A DNA stretch of 64,000 nt from an uncultured Pseudomonadales bacterium (GTDB lineage: Bacteria; Pseudomonadota; Gammaproteobacteria; Pseudomonadales; UBA7434): positions 190,229-254,228 of the forward strand of contig CALSRU010000001.1 of NCBI GenBank assembly GCA_943788835.1. Reading direction: 5' to 3'. Shown here piece after piece: positions 52,291-60,456 of this stretch; position 1 is the stretch's first letter, and each line of letters starts with the position of its first letter. The notes under the pieces are model-generated. The model did not search any database. It saw only the letters and a program-made list of their open reading frames with translations, and had not been told where the DNA came from. The translations under genes and the position numbers were made by a program.

Positions 52291-53652
52291 CTAGCTATCG
52301 GCAGGATTAGCCGAGGTAGTTGGTTGAGAGCCGCGCTGGCTGAGTATGTGTAGTCCTTTGAGCAGCGTGATGGCTTCATGCAGTTGCGCATCATTAGTGA
52401 CAGGTTTTTGGGTATCTGTACGCTTAGAACTTTTTGTATCCGCTGAATCGGCGCTGTTAGTACCACCGTTTTGGAGGTGTCTGGGCAGGTCGGCTTCGGT
52501 AACTCGCACGCGACTTTTAAGCGGTGTGAATTTGCCTCGCTCAATAATAATATCGGGCACGATGCCTTGGGCCTGTATAGAGCGACCATTGGGTGTAAAG
52601 TAGCGCGCAGTGGTTAATTTCATACCATGAGTTTCAGACAGGGGTATGACCGACTGTACCGAGCCTTTGCCAAAACTGGTTGTGCCCAACACGATGGCGC
52701 GCTTGTGGTCTTGTAACGCGCCTGCCACAATTTCTGACGCCGATGCTGAGCCGCCATTGATCAAAATTACCAGCGGTATATCGATAGCCGTTGCTTCACC
52801 GCTTGCGACAAACTGCGTCGCAGACGTTTGAATTCGGCCCTCGGTATAAACAATTAAACCTTCGCTGATAAAGGTATCCACTACATCAACAGCAGCTTGC
52901 AGCACACCGCCAGGATTATTGCGTAAATCGAGCACGATGCCGTTGGGCGCATGCGCTTGCATGGCTTGGTCAATTACTTTACGTAAATCGACACCGGTAT
53001 TGGCTTGAAACTGAGCAATTCGCAAATATAAATAGTCTTTTTCAAGAACTTTGCTGCGAACGCTTACTACTGAAATTACAGCGCGCTCAAGGCTGAATTC
53101 AAGTGGTTGTGCATTGCCCTCGCGCGCTACTGTCAGTTCAATCGAAGTGCCAATTTTACCCCGCATGAGTTTAACGGCTTCATTGAGGCTCAAACCTTTG
53201 ACCGGTTTGTTGTCTATTTTTACAATTAAATCACCGCTTTCAATACCGGCTTTTTGTGCGGGCGTATCGTCAATAGGTGATATGACTTTGACGAAACCAT
53301 CTTCCATGCCCACTTCAAGGCCAAGACCACCGAACTCACCGGTGGCGCTCACCTGTAAGTTTTTGTAGGTTTGTGGCGCTAGATAATTCGAGTGAGGGTC
53401 AAGCTCGGTCAGCATGCCTTTAATGGCATTTTCTAATAATGTTTTGTCATCCACTTCTTCTACATAAGTGTTGCGGATTTGGGTGAAGGCATTAACGAAA
53501 GCCTGCAATTCTTTGAGCGCTAAGGTGCCGCCAATAGCTGGTTCTTCTTGCTGAGCGAAAGACGGGATGGTTAGTCCGATACAGCAAGTAATGAAGAGCG
53601 TAAGACGCAGGGTTGCTTTGGGCAGTAAAAGGAGAATTTGAAATAATGTCAT
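52291..53652 (-). CDS. ctpA: C-terminal processing peptidase, S41 family
   Basis: A 453-residue periplasmic carboxyl-terminal protease. A signal peptide (LTLFITCCIGLTIPSFAQQ) leads into a helical N-domain with YVEEVDDKTLLENAIKGMLTELDPHS, then a PDZ domain (LGLEVGMEDGFVKVISPIDDTPAQKAGI) and the S41 core: GGSASASEIVAG with the catalytic Ser and GTTSFGKGSVQS with the Lys. The tail after residue 400 is low complexity, rich in Ser, Thr and Lys. ATG at 53652 is chosen; TTG at 53664 is possible. Linked with envC and yibQ. Confidence 0.93.
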   Translation of the reverse strand: MTLFQILLLLPKATLRLTLFITCCIGLTIPSFAQQEEPAIGGTLALKELQAFVNAFTQIRNTYVEEVDDKTLLENAIKGMLTELDPHSNYLAPQTYKNLQVSATGEFGGLGLEVGMEDGFVKVISPIDDTPAQKAGIESGDLIVKIDNKPVKGLSLNEAVKLMRGKIGTSIELTVAREGNAQPLEFSLERAVISVVSVRSKVLEKDYLYLRIAQFQANTGVDLRKVIDQAMQAHAPNGIVLDLRNNPGGVLQAAVDVVDTFISEGLIVYTEGRIQTSATQFVASGEATAIDIPLVILINGGSASASEIVAGALQDHKRAIVLGTTSFGKGSVQSVIPLSETHGMKLTTARYFTPNGRSIQAQGIVPDIIIERGKFTPLKSRVRVTEADLPRHLQNGGTNSADSADTKSSKRTDTQKPVTNDAQLHEAITLLKGLHILSQRGSQPTTSANPADS

Positions 53653-54014
53653 TGCAGGGCTCAAGGTAAGTTGACGCAGCTAAGAGCATACGCTCAGTGG
53701 AACGATAAGTGTGCGCAGCCTGTTCCAATTAGGCGAAAGCAGTTTAAGTGCGTTGTAAGGCGATGATAAAAGTGTCTTGGCGCTTGCAACACCGATTCTA
53801 TTTGTACGCCTTCTTCAGTTACAGGGTGACGTGCCAGAGTAGCACTATTAGTTTTTTAACTGGCTCCAAGGCACCATCTTTTCGTCTTCAATCATACCTT
53901 CAAGCCCGCTTTTTTGCGACCCAATACCTGAGTCTTTTGCGACCGAAATTCTGAGATCGCTAAAAATAATTGCTCAGCAGGTAGGTTCATCAATACCGAC
54001 ATGAGACCGTGTAT
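53653..54014. other. 362-bp region between envC and ctpA
   Basis: envC (ends at 54015) and ctpA (starts near 53652) are on the same strand, so this holds a second promoter or an untranslated stretch. Short frames on both strands have no ribosome site or recognisable product. Nothing else is seen. Confidence 0.4.
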
Positions 54015-55310
54015 TTAGCTTTTGCGGCACCACAGAGCCGGGTCGCTGGGTTTACCTTGTTGACGAATTTCGAAATACAGGGCCGACATACTTTGGCCTC
54101 CGCTATTGCCAACCGTGGCGATGGCTTCACCGGCATTCACTCTGGCGCCTACGGGCTTGAGTAAGCTTTGATTGCGCCCATACAGACTCCAATAACCCTC
54201 GCCGTGATCCACGATGGTAAGCAACCCTTGACCGGCAAACCAGTCGGCAAATATCACTCTGCCAGGATAGATAGCCTGCACTACTGATCCACTGGGTGCG
54301 GCAATGGTTACGCCCTGTGCCGCGCTATCAGCGTTGCTGTGGATCTTGCCAAATCGATGTTGCCGCTTCCCTTTAACTGGCCAAGGCAGTTGACCCTTGG
54401 CAGAGCCAAATTTACTTGGCTGCTCATAAATCATGATCGAGTTTGATGTCAGGTCGGCTGCATCGCTCCGAGTTGGGTTAGATGAGGCGGCGATCATAGA
54501 TTCTTGCCAGAGCCTGTTCATTTCTTCAATTAGTGTTTGCAGCGCATCATGATCTTGCTCTAGCGTCAATCGTTGTTCTTCGGCGCTTCCTATTTCTTCC
54601 TGCAATTTTTTCAATATCTGTTGGCGCGACGTTTGCATTTTTTTCAGCTTGTTGTGCTGTTTGGCCAGTAGCGTTTGGTTGTTAAGAAGTTGCTGCTGTT
54701 TATCTTTAATCGTCTCGCTGACCGCTTCTTTGCGCGCAATAATTGCCGCATAGTCATTAATCAGCTGCGTGCGTGCACGATTCATTCGCTCGAGATATTG
54801 TAGCTGGCGATCAAGCTCGGCAGGGCTGTTCTCGCTAAAAAATAAGCTGAGCGCGCTTTGATTACCCGCTCGATAGGCTTTATTTAAATGTTCACCGATT
54901 ACCGCGCGCTGGGTATTGCGTTGTTGGTCGAGTGCCTTGAGCTCACCGCTTAATTGCTGCAATTGTTGATCTAATTTTTTCTGTTGTTGGGTGAGCTGGT
55001 ATCCGGCGGCAACAAGCTCACTAATCTTGAGCTCGCTTTGGCGAAACTTTTTTTGAGTTGAGGTTTGCTTACCCTGCTTTTTGATGATTTTCTTTTTAAT
55101 TTTTTCGAGGCTTAGCGCAAGCTGTTGTAGTTCTTTTTTGCGCAGGTCAAGGTTCTCGTTTTGTTGAGCTAAGCTTGCTGCGGGTAGTAAAACAGCAAGG
55201 CAAAGGCACGCAATCATCTGCTGCCAGCGCCGTATCCTAAGGGATGGTTCCTCGGTGCTCGGCGCGCGCGATCTTGCGCTGAGAGTTTCGGTGTTGGTGG
55301 AGCCACTCAT
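54015..55310 (-). CDS. envC: Murein hydrolase activator EnvC
   Basis: A 431-residue periplasmic coiled-coil protein that activates the cell-separation amidases AmiA and AmiB through FtsEX. After a signal peptide (MIACLCLAVLLPAASLAQQ near 32-50) comes a long coiled coil (residues 60-275) and a C-terminal LytM domain (about 315-431) starting GQLPWPVKGKRQHRFG. The final motif is ALYFEIRQQGKPSDP: the catalytic His of active LytM enzymes (H-x-H) is absent, as in EnvC. Start uncertain: ATG at 55310 chosen, TTG at 55343 possible. In operon with ctpA and yibQ. Confidence 0.92.
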   Translation of the reverse strand: MSGSTNTETLSARSRAPSTEEPSLRIRRWQQMIACLCLAVLLPAASLAQQNENLDLRKKELQQLALSLEKIKKKIIKKQGKQTSTQKKFRQSELKISELVAAGYQLTQQQKKLDQQLQQLSGELKALDQQRNTQRAVIGEHLNKAYRAGNQSALSLFFSENSPAELDRQLQYLERMNRARTQLINDYAAIIARKEAVSETIKDKQQQLLNNQTLLAKQHNKLKKMQTSRQQILKKLQEEIGSAEEQRLTLEQDHDALQTLIEEMNRLWQESMIAASSNPTRSDAADLTSNSIMIYEQPSKFGSAKGQLPWPVKGKRQHRFGKIHSNADSAAQGVTIAAPSGSVVQAIYPGRVIFADWFAGQGLLTIVDHGEGYWSLYGRNQSLLKPVGARVNAGEAIATVGNSGGQSMSALYFEIRQQGKPSDPALWCRKS

Positions 55311-55779
55311 ATCGCAAAATTTCGCAGTGGATGTGTTCAGCAAAGTTTAATGGCTTGTCTTTAGCGGTTTTATCAGTTGGCTGCGCTATGGGGTCAGTGT
55401 TATCGCAAGAGGCTGTTTTTTGTTGGCTCAGTGCCCGGGTCTGGCGACTGCGATGGCCTCTGTCATTGCTTGATTTTCAGCGTATCGAGCCAAACGCCCC
55501 AATTTTAACAAATTAGCCAAGCAATGGCTGCAAGATTATCAAAAGCGGTATTATCTGTGTTGTGCTTTGGGCTTTGCGAGCGCCAAGCGTGGTTAATTAG
55601 GGCGTGATGGTAGCTAATCAACGCCACAATTTGTCTGTGAGGCTCTTAGGGAGCACTGATGTTGCGCGTATTAATGGCGCATGTGTGCAAGGCAAGTGTA
55701 TACTTGCCGGCCTTTTTTATTAACCGCTGTGTGCGCCTAAGTTACATGGCTCCCTCATTCATCGATAGTTCTGTGTTCT
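55311..55779. other. 469-bp gene-free region between envC and the rhodanese gene
   Basis: Divergent promoters for envC and the rhodanese gene must lie here. A hairpin with T-run (55691-55718) is listed separately. In several gammaproteobacteria gpmI occupies this position; no gpmI remnant could be recognised on either strand. Confidence 0.5.
55691..55718 (+). terminator. Hairpin with T-run upstream of the rhodanese gene
   Basis: GGCAAGT-GTAT-ACTTGCC is a perfect 7-bp stem, followed by GGCC and TTTTTT. It has the shape of an intrinsic terminator. It lies 62 bp before the rhodanese start, however, and TATACT within it is also a plausible -10 box, so it could be a promoter element or an attenuator. 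Confidence 0.4.
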
Positions 55780-56211
55780 ATGGAAAAAATCATTCTCTTT
55801 GCGTCCGACCAGTGGCTTTTAGTTACCGCACTTGCTGCTGCTATATGGGCTTTAGCTTGGCTTGAAAATCGACGTGCTGGAACTAGCTTAACGCCTCATG
55901 AGTTAACAGCTATGATCAACAGTGCGAGTGCAGTGGTGGTCGATTTACGTGACAAGGCCACTTTTGACGCCGGCCATATCGTCGATTCGGTAAACCTTCC
56001 ATTCAATCAGTGGCAGGCACAGCATAAGGCCGATGGTGGTGGAGATATACAGCGCTACGAGGGTAAAGCTTTGGTTTTAGTGTGCAAGCTCGGACAGCAG
56101 TCTTCGCACGTGGGTCGACGCTTGGCGGCAGAAAAATTTGATGGAATCTATCGCCTTGGTGGCGGCATTGGCGAGTGGCAAGCAGCTCAAATGCCACTGA
56201 TTAAGAGTTAA
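55780..56211 (+). CDS. Rhodanese-like membrane-anchored protein
   Basis: A 143-residue protein with an N-terminal transmembrane helix (about residues 10-28) and a single rhodanese domain, beginning ELTAMINSASAVVVDLRDKATFDAGHI. The active-site loop is VCKLGQQSS with Cys102. Such proteins lie upstream of grxC and secB in Pseudomonas and relatives (YibN). They probably handle persulfide or thiol chemistry; no substrate is known. Followed by grxC in 118 bp. Confidence 0.88.
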   Translation: MEKIILFASDQWLLVTALAAAIWALAWLENRRAGTSLTPHELTAMINSASAVVVDLRDKATFDAGHIVDSVNLPFNQWQAQHKADGGGDIQRYEGKALVLVCKLGQQSSHVGRRLAAEKFDGIYRLGGGIGEWQAAQMPLIKS

Positions 56212-56329
56212 TTTACAATACAGCAGCGCCACATTCATCAGTTTATAGTCATCATCCTAAGGGCGCAGATTCATTTCTGCGTCGTGGGGTCGCTGCTAGT
56301 AAACGTAGTTGATTGGAGATTGTCAGAGT

Positions 56330-56584
56330 ATGCACGACATCGTTATTTATTCATCATCTTTATGCGGTTTTTGTCATGCGGCCAAGCATTTACTTGCGAA
56401 TAAAGGCTTGGCTTTTGAAGAAATTCTAGTCGACAATCAACCAGCATTAAGGGCTGATGTGATGCAGCGCAGCGGACAGCGCACGGTACCTCAAATTTGG
56501 ATAGGAGAGCATCATGTGGGCGGCTATACTGATTTAGCTGAGCTGGATAAACGAGGAGAGCTTGAACAATTTCTCCGTAACTAA
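56330..56584 (+). CDS. grxC: Glutaredoxin 3
   Basis: An 84-residue glutaredoxin that reduces disulfides with glutathione. The redox site is SSLCGFCHAAK: a C-G-F-C motif in place of the common CPYC. RTVPQIWIG holds the cis-Pro and GGYTDLAELD the glutathione-binding Gly-Gly. The start is ATG at 56330, not the in-frame codon at 56309. In the rhodanese-grxC-secB order typical of gammaproteobacteria. Confidence 0.92.
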   Translation: MHDIVIYSSSLCGFCHAAKHLLANKGLAFEEILVDNQPALRADVMQRSGQRTVPQIWIGEHHVGGYTDLAELDKRGELEQFLRN

Positions 56585-56691
56585 TAGGGCGGTAAAGGCT
56601 TGGCGCCTTTCTTGACGAGCATTTCAACGCCCGATCAACCGCAACAACAAATTCGTATTTAAATTTTTAATCATTGAGAAAAGAGGTAATC

Positions 56692-57192
56692 ATGGCCGAA
56701 GGTGATAATAATCCAGCCGATAGTAACCCCGGTGGGCAAAGCGCAGAGCAGCCCGCAGGGCCTCAGTTTGGTGTGACCAAAACGTTTGTAAAAGACATTT
56801 CGTTTGAAACGCCGATGGGGGTGAAAGTTTTTACTCAGGCGTTTCAGCCAAAAATCCAACTCGACGTCAACAGCCGAGGCAGTGCTATTGCCGATAACAC
56901 CCATGAAGTGGTGCTTACCCTGACTATTACGGCGAAGATCGACGACAATACGGCTTACTTGCTGGAATTGCAGCAGGCAGGAATCTTTGCTATTTCTGGT
57001 TTTGAAGACGAGCAGTTAAAGCATGTGTTAGGCGCTATTTGTCCGAACTTTTTGTTCCCCTATGCGCGCGAAGCCGTCGATAGCATGGTCGTCCGAGGCG
57101 GTTTCCCTCCGCTATCATTGGCCCCCATCGATTTCGATGCGCTATTTCGCAATGCGCAGACCCAAGCCACTGAAGGCCAGAAGCTCAACTAG
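56692..57192 (+). CDS. secB: Protein export chaperone SecB
   Basis: A 166-residue cytosolic tetrameric chaperone that holds preproteins unfolded and hands them to SecA. FVKDISFETPMGVKVFTQAFQPKIQLDVNSR, VVLTLTITAKIDDNTAYLLELQQAGIF, CPNFLFPYAREAVDSMVVRGGFPPLSLAPIDFDALF are diagnostic. AGAGG lies six bases before ATG at 56692. A 9-bp hairpin overlaps its stop codon. Third of the rhodanese-grxC-secB series and convergent with trmL. Confidence 0.96.
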   Translation: MAEGDNNPADSNPGGQSAEQPAGPQFGVTKTFVKDISFETPMGVKVFTQAFQPKIQLDVNSRGSAIADNTHEVVLTLTITAKIDDNTAYLLELQQAGIFAISGFEDEQLKHVLGAICPNFLFPYAREAVDSMVVRGGFPPLSLAPIDFDALFRNAQTQATEGQKLN

Positions 57193-57200
57193 AGCTTCTG
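57178..57200 (+). terminator. Hairpin overlapping the secB stop codon
   Basis: CAGAAGCTC-AACTA-GAGCTTCTG is a perfect 9-bp stem with a five-base loop containing the secB TAG stop. There is no T-run on either strand, so it is a mRNA-stabilising or Rho-assisted end rather than a classical terminator. secB and trmL converge here. Confidence 0.35.
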
Positions 57201-57285
57201 TGCAGGCCGGGATTTGTTAGGTGCGGGCTATGCTAGAGATCGTGTTTGTCCGATACTCGGTGTAGTCATTATGGCGGTTGTTTCA

Positions 57286-57756
57286 TCACTCTGCTCCAGC
57301 AAAATCCAGCTGTCTCCATGCCTCATAGGTTGCCACCGCCACGCTGTTAGATAAATTAAGGCTTCGGCTGCCTGCTACCATTGGCAAACGCAGTTTTTGG
57401 GCATCGCCTAGGGTGTTTAGGAGCTGATCGGGTAAGCCGCGTGTTTCTGGCCCAAAGAGCAAAAAATCACCGTTATTGAAGGTATTTTGGTGGTAGGATC
57501 GCGAAGCTTTTGTGGTCATCGCAAAAACACGTGAGCGATCGTTCACTATCCCATAAAAGCTTTCTAGGTCGGGCCAGCGCTGCACCGTTGCCCATTCTCC
57601 GTAGTCGAGACCGGCGCGCCGCAGACGTTTATCTTCCCACTCAAAGCCGAGCTTGCCTACTAAGTGCAGGTGGCAGCCCGTGTTGGCACTTAGGCGAATA
57701 ATATTGCCGGTGTTGGGTGCAATTTCCGGTTCATATAAGGCAATGTTTACTGGCAT
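57286..57756 (-). CDS. trmL: tRNA (cytidine(34)-2'-O)-methyltransferase
   Basis: A 156-residue SPOUT-class methyltransferase that 2'-O-methylates the wobble base of tRNA-Leu. [20 protein letters not shown] at the start, [33 protein letters not shown] and [31 protein letters not shown] at the end (the knot) match TrmL in full. It follows secB convergently, as in many relatives. Confidence 0.95.
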   Translation of the reverse strand: MPVNIALYEPEIAPNTGNIIRLSANTGCHLHLVGKLGFEWEDKRLRRAGLDYGEWATVQRWPDLESFYGIVNDRSRVFAMTTKASRSYHQNTFNNGDFLLFGPETRGLPDQLLNTLGDAQKLRLPMVAGSRSLNLSNSVAVATYEAWRQLDFAGAE

Positions 57757-57928
57757 ATTGGGCTTCCAAATGTGACGTTATAGCATAATGGTAATTATTT
57801 CGTAATAAAAGCAATTAGTTACAGAGACATGTTCACCTTAAACTGTAAAGATTAGTATATGCTTATGATCTGTTTTTCCGGACCTGAAATGTACCGTGCA
57901 ACAGCGGTATTTTATTGGAGTGACTAGC

Positions 57929-58843
57929 TTGAAATGGCGATGGCCGTGGCAGGCGCAAAGCGCGACGCCTGGCGAGAGAATAGCGATAACCCTGCAAGAT
58001 GAGCAGTTAGATCTGGTTGCCAGTAAAAACGGCTCGGTGGTTGCGTCGTGTAGTTTTCGAAACGCGGATTTAGAAAACGAAATGCAGGCTTTTTGTGAGT
58101 CGGCCAACCTAGTTGCGCCATCTTGCTCATTGGTTTTGTCTGTGGGCAGTTATCAAGTATTACTCGTCGAGGCCCCTCCAGTACCTGAGTCTGAACTTGC
58201 GGCAGCCTTGCGCTGGAAGGTTAAAGATTTACTCCAATTGCCTTTGGAGAGTGCGCTTATAGATGGTTTTCTTCTTCCTGATGACGCATATCGCGGCCGG
58301 CAAAAAATGGCTTATACCGTTGCCGTAGAAAAAGCGCCTTTGCAATTGCTTGTTAATCGTCTCGAAAAAGTTGGCGTTAGTGTCGATCGGGTACTGATCC
58401 CTGAGATCCTTGCCGGCCAATTTGTTAACGGTGCGCTGCTCAAAGAGCAGACCGACATTGTGTTGGTAATTGGCCGCAGTAAAAGTTTTTTGAATATTTC
58501 TTCCGGTGGATCCATCTATCTGACCCGCAGTATCACAGTGAACGAGGAAACTTTAGTAACAAATAATGATACTGAGTTGAGCGTGGGAGGCTTTGAAGAC
58601 TTTCTGCTTGAATTGCAGCGTTCTCGCGACTACTTCGAAAGTCAAATTGGTAAAGGCGTGGTGGGTCGAGTGCTAATTATGCCTACGCAAAACAACATTG
58701 ATCCCATTTGTGATGCCATTAGAGAGCGGCTAAGTATTACGGTTGAAGCTATCCCCGTAGATAGTATGATTGATGCTGCAGACCCTTATTCATTAATTGG
58801 TAGTGAGCAACTATTACTTGCCTCTGCCAGCCAGGCGGCTTAA
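57929..58843 (+). CDS. mshI: MSHA biogenesis protein MshI (PilM-like)
   Basis: A roughly 304-residue cytosolic actin-like protein of the PilM/MshI type, an assembly scaffold at the inner membrane of the type IV pilus. The N-terminal half has ERIAITLQDEQLDLVASKNGS; ESELAAALRWKVKDLLQLPLE is the family signature. The start is taken as TTG at 57929, with GGAG eight bases upstream; GTG at 57896 gives eleven more residues. First gene of the MSHA block; 138 bp separate GTG 57896 from trmL's divergent start. Confidence 0.88.
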   Translation: MKWRWPWQAQSATPGERIAITLQDEQLDLVASKNGSVVASCSFRNADLENEMQAFCESANLVAPSCSLVLSVGSYQVLLVEAPPVPESELAAALRWKVKDLLQLPLESALIDGFLLPDDAYRGRQKMAYTVAVEKAPLQLLVNRLEKVGVSVDRVLIPEILAGQFVNGALLKEQTDIVLVIGRSKSFLNISSGGSIYLTRSITVNEETLVTNNDTELSVGGFEDFLLELQRSRDYFESQIGKGVVGRVLIMPTQNNIDPICDAIRERLSITVEAIPVDSMIDAADPYSLIGSEQLLLASASQAA

Positions 58844-58871
58844 GGCCCAGTGTTAATAACATTTAAGCGAC

Positions 58872-59495
58872 ATGAATCAGTCAATTGATTTTTACCAGCA
58901 TTTAGATCACGCTCAGGCGGAACGCTTTTCTGCGCTGCAAGGTGCTTATGCTGCGGCCCTGCTATTTTTAGCTTTGATGCTGGTGGCGGTGTACCTTGTC
59001 ATAGCAACTGGGTTGACTGATAAGCGCTTGGCTGAAGATAGGCGAGAGCTAGGTAATCTTCAGCGTGAGCTGCAAACATTGCAGGCCCAAATGGCGATTC
59101 TTGTAAGCGATGAATCATTACAGGCAATGCAGGATGCGATCAAGCAGAAGCGATCGGTCTTGGATAGTATCAGTGATGAGCACCAGCCGAGATTCTCAGA
59201 CTACATGGGTGGCTTGGGTCGCCAGCATGTGAATGGTTTATGGCTGGATCATGTTTTTATTCAATTGCGTGGTCAGCATATTCAGCTTAAAGGCGCAATG
59301 AGGAAGGCTTCTTTGCTACCACGTTATTTACAAAGACTAAGTAATGAGTCTTTGTTCCAAGGCTTGCGTTTTCAGTTAGTGAAAATAGAAGATGAACCTG
59401 ATATTGAGCAGCAGCTACGTTTTGAAATTGCTGTTATTCCTGAAGCTGCCCACGCAGATTCTGATGCTGCAGTCTCTGACGAGGTGGACTCATGA
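58872..59495 (+). CDS. PilN-like MSHA biogenesis protein
   Basis: A 207-residue single-pass inner-membrane protein: a cytosolic N-terminus (MNQSIDFYQHLDHAQAERFSAL), one helix (about residues 27-48) and a periplasmic coiled coil with a ferredoxin-like C-domain, the PilN architecture. The position between mshI and mshJ matches the MshI2/PilN slot of marine MSHA loci. Its stop overlaps the mshJ start (ATGA). Confidence 0.85.
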   Translation: MNQSIDFYQHLDHAQAERFSALQGAYAAALLFLALMLVAVYLVIATGLTDKRLAEDRRELGNLQRELQTLQAQMAILVSDESLQAMQDAIKQKRSVLDSISDEHQPRFSDYMGGLGRQHVNGLWLDHVFIQLRGQHIQLKGAMRKASLLPRYLQRLSNESLFQGLRFQLVKIEDEPDIEQQLRFEIAVIPEAAHADSDAAVSDEVDS

Positions 59496-60136
59496 AAGCT
59501 TACTGGGAACGGTACAAAGCTTTTGTTGATGGGAAGGTAGAGCGCGAGCGTATCATTATTGCGGCCATGTTATTGGCTTTAATTTTCTTTTTGGTTGATT
59601 TGTTTTTGTTGGGTAGCTTGCTCGACAAGCGATCTATGCAGGCAGAGTCACTGGCTTCAATTACTCGCGACACTCAGGCCACGCAGCTTGAGCTTGAAAC
59701 CCTTAAAGCTCGCGAAATGTCCATAGGCAGCTCGAATAGGCAGCGCAGAGACTCGTATAGCCAAACATTAGCCCGCTTAAGCGATTCGCTCGCAGTCGTT
59801 ACTAATGGTTTTATTCCGGCTAGCGCCATGCCCGTTGCGTTAGAACAGATATTGAAAAGTAGTTCAAATCTCTCGCTACTGTCTTTAGAAAATAAACCAG
59901 TGGAGTTGATTAATGGTGCAGGCCCAGACCAAAGTGCTTATTTGTATCGGCATGGCGTGCAAATGAAAATGCGCGGGTCTTATGTGGCATCGATGGCTTA
60001 TTTAAAAAAGTTAGAGAACTTAAAGTGGCGCATAGAGTGGGATGCCATGACGTTTACTATCGAGGAGTATCCTCAGGGTTTATTAACGATTGATGTGTAT
60101 ACCTATAGCAATGAAAAAGACTGGATTGGTGTTTAG
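59492..60136 (+). CDS. mshJ: MSHA biogenesis protein MshJ (PilO-like)
   Basis: A 214-residue PilO-like protein of the inner-membrane alignment complex: a short cytosolic tail, a hydrophobic helix (about residues 24-43), a coiled coil (residues 48-95) and a periplasmic ferredoxin-like domain that pairs with PilN. The C-terminal region (SMAYLKKLENLKWRIEWDAM) matches MshJ. Start overlaps the PilN-like gene by four bases, and the next gene begins inside its end. Confidence 0.88.
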   Translation: MKAYWERYKAFVDGKVERERIIIAAMLLALIFFLVDLFLLGSLLDKRSMQAESLASITRDTQATQLELETLKAREMSIGSSNRQRRDSYSQTLARLSDSLAVVTNGFIPASAMPVALEQILKSSSNLSLLSLENKPVELINGAGPDQSAYLYRHGVQMKMRGSYVASMAYLKKLENLKWRIEWDAMTFTIEEYPQGLLTIDVYTYSNEKDWIGV

Positions 60137-60449
60137 GTACATGCCGACATTGGTCGCGGCGCTGCTTGCTTGCCAAGTCGGGGGAGCGTATGCCGGCGAG
60201 TTTGTCGACCCAACCCGTCCTGCTGGCTTACAGTCATCAGCTGCTGCCCCAAAGGTTCCTTATGCCTTGCAGTCTATTTTATTCAGTGGCAATCGAAAGG
60301 TCGCCACAATTAATGGTGCAAGCTACCTCACTGGCGACCAGACGCCGTTGGGGAAAGTCCTCTTGATCGAAAAAGATCGCGTGGTTATTCAGGGCAAGCA
60401 CAGGCGTGTGCTGAAGTTACAGTCAGAGCTATACAAGACAAAACGGTAA
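60111..60449 (+). CDS. mshK: MSHA biogenesis protein MshK (PilP-like)
   Basis: A short periplasmic pilotin-like protein. MKKTGLVFRYMPTLVAALLACQVGGAYAG is a signal peptide and FVDPTRPAGLQ, SILFSGNRKVATINGASYLTGDQTPLGKVLLIEKDRVVIQGKHRRVLKL is a PilP/GspC-like HR domain. ATG at 60111 is preferred since it includes the KK signal start; it overlaps mshJ by 26 bases. ATG at 60141 and 60090 are alternatives. About 112 residues. Confidence 0.85.
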   Translation: MKKTGLVFRYMPTLVAALLACQVGGAYAGEFVDPTRPAGLQSSAAAPKVPYALQSILFSGNRKVATINGASYLTGDQTPLGKVLLIEKDRVVIQGKHRRVLKLQSELYKTKR

Positions 60450-60456
60450 ATAAGAG

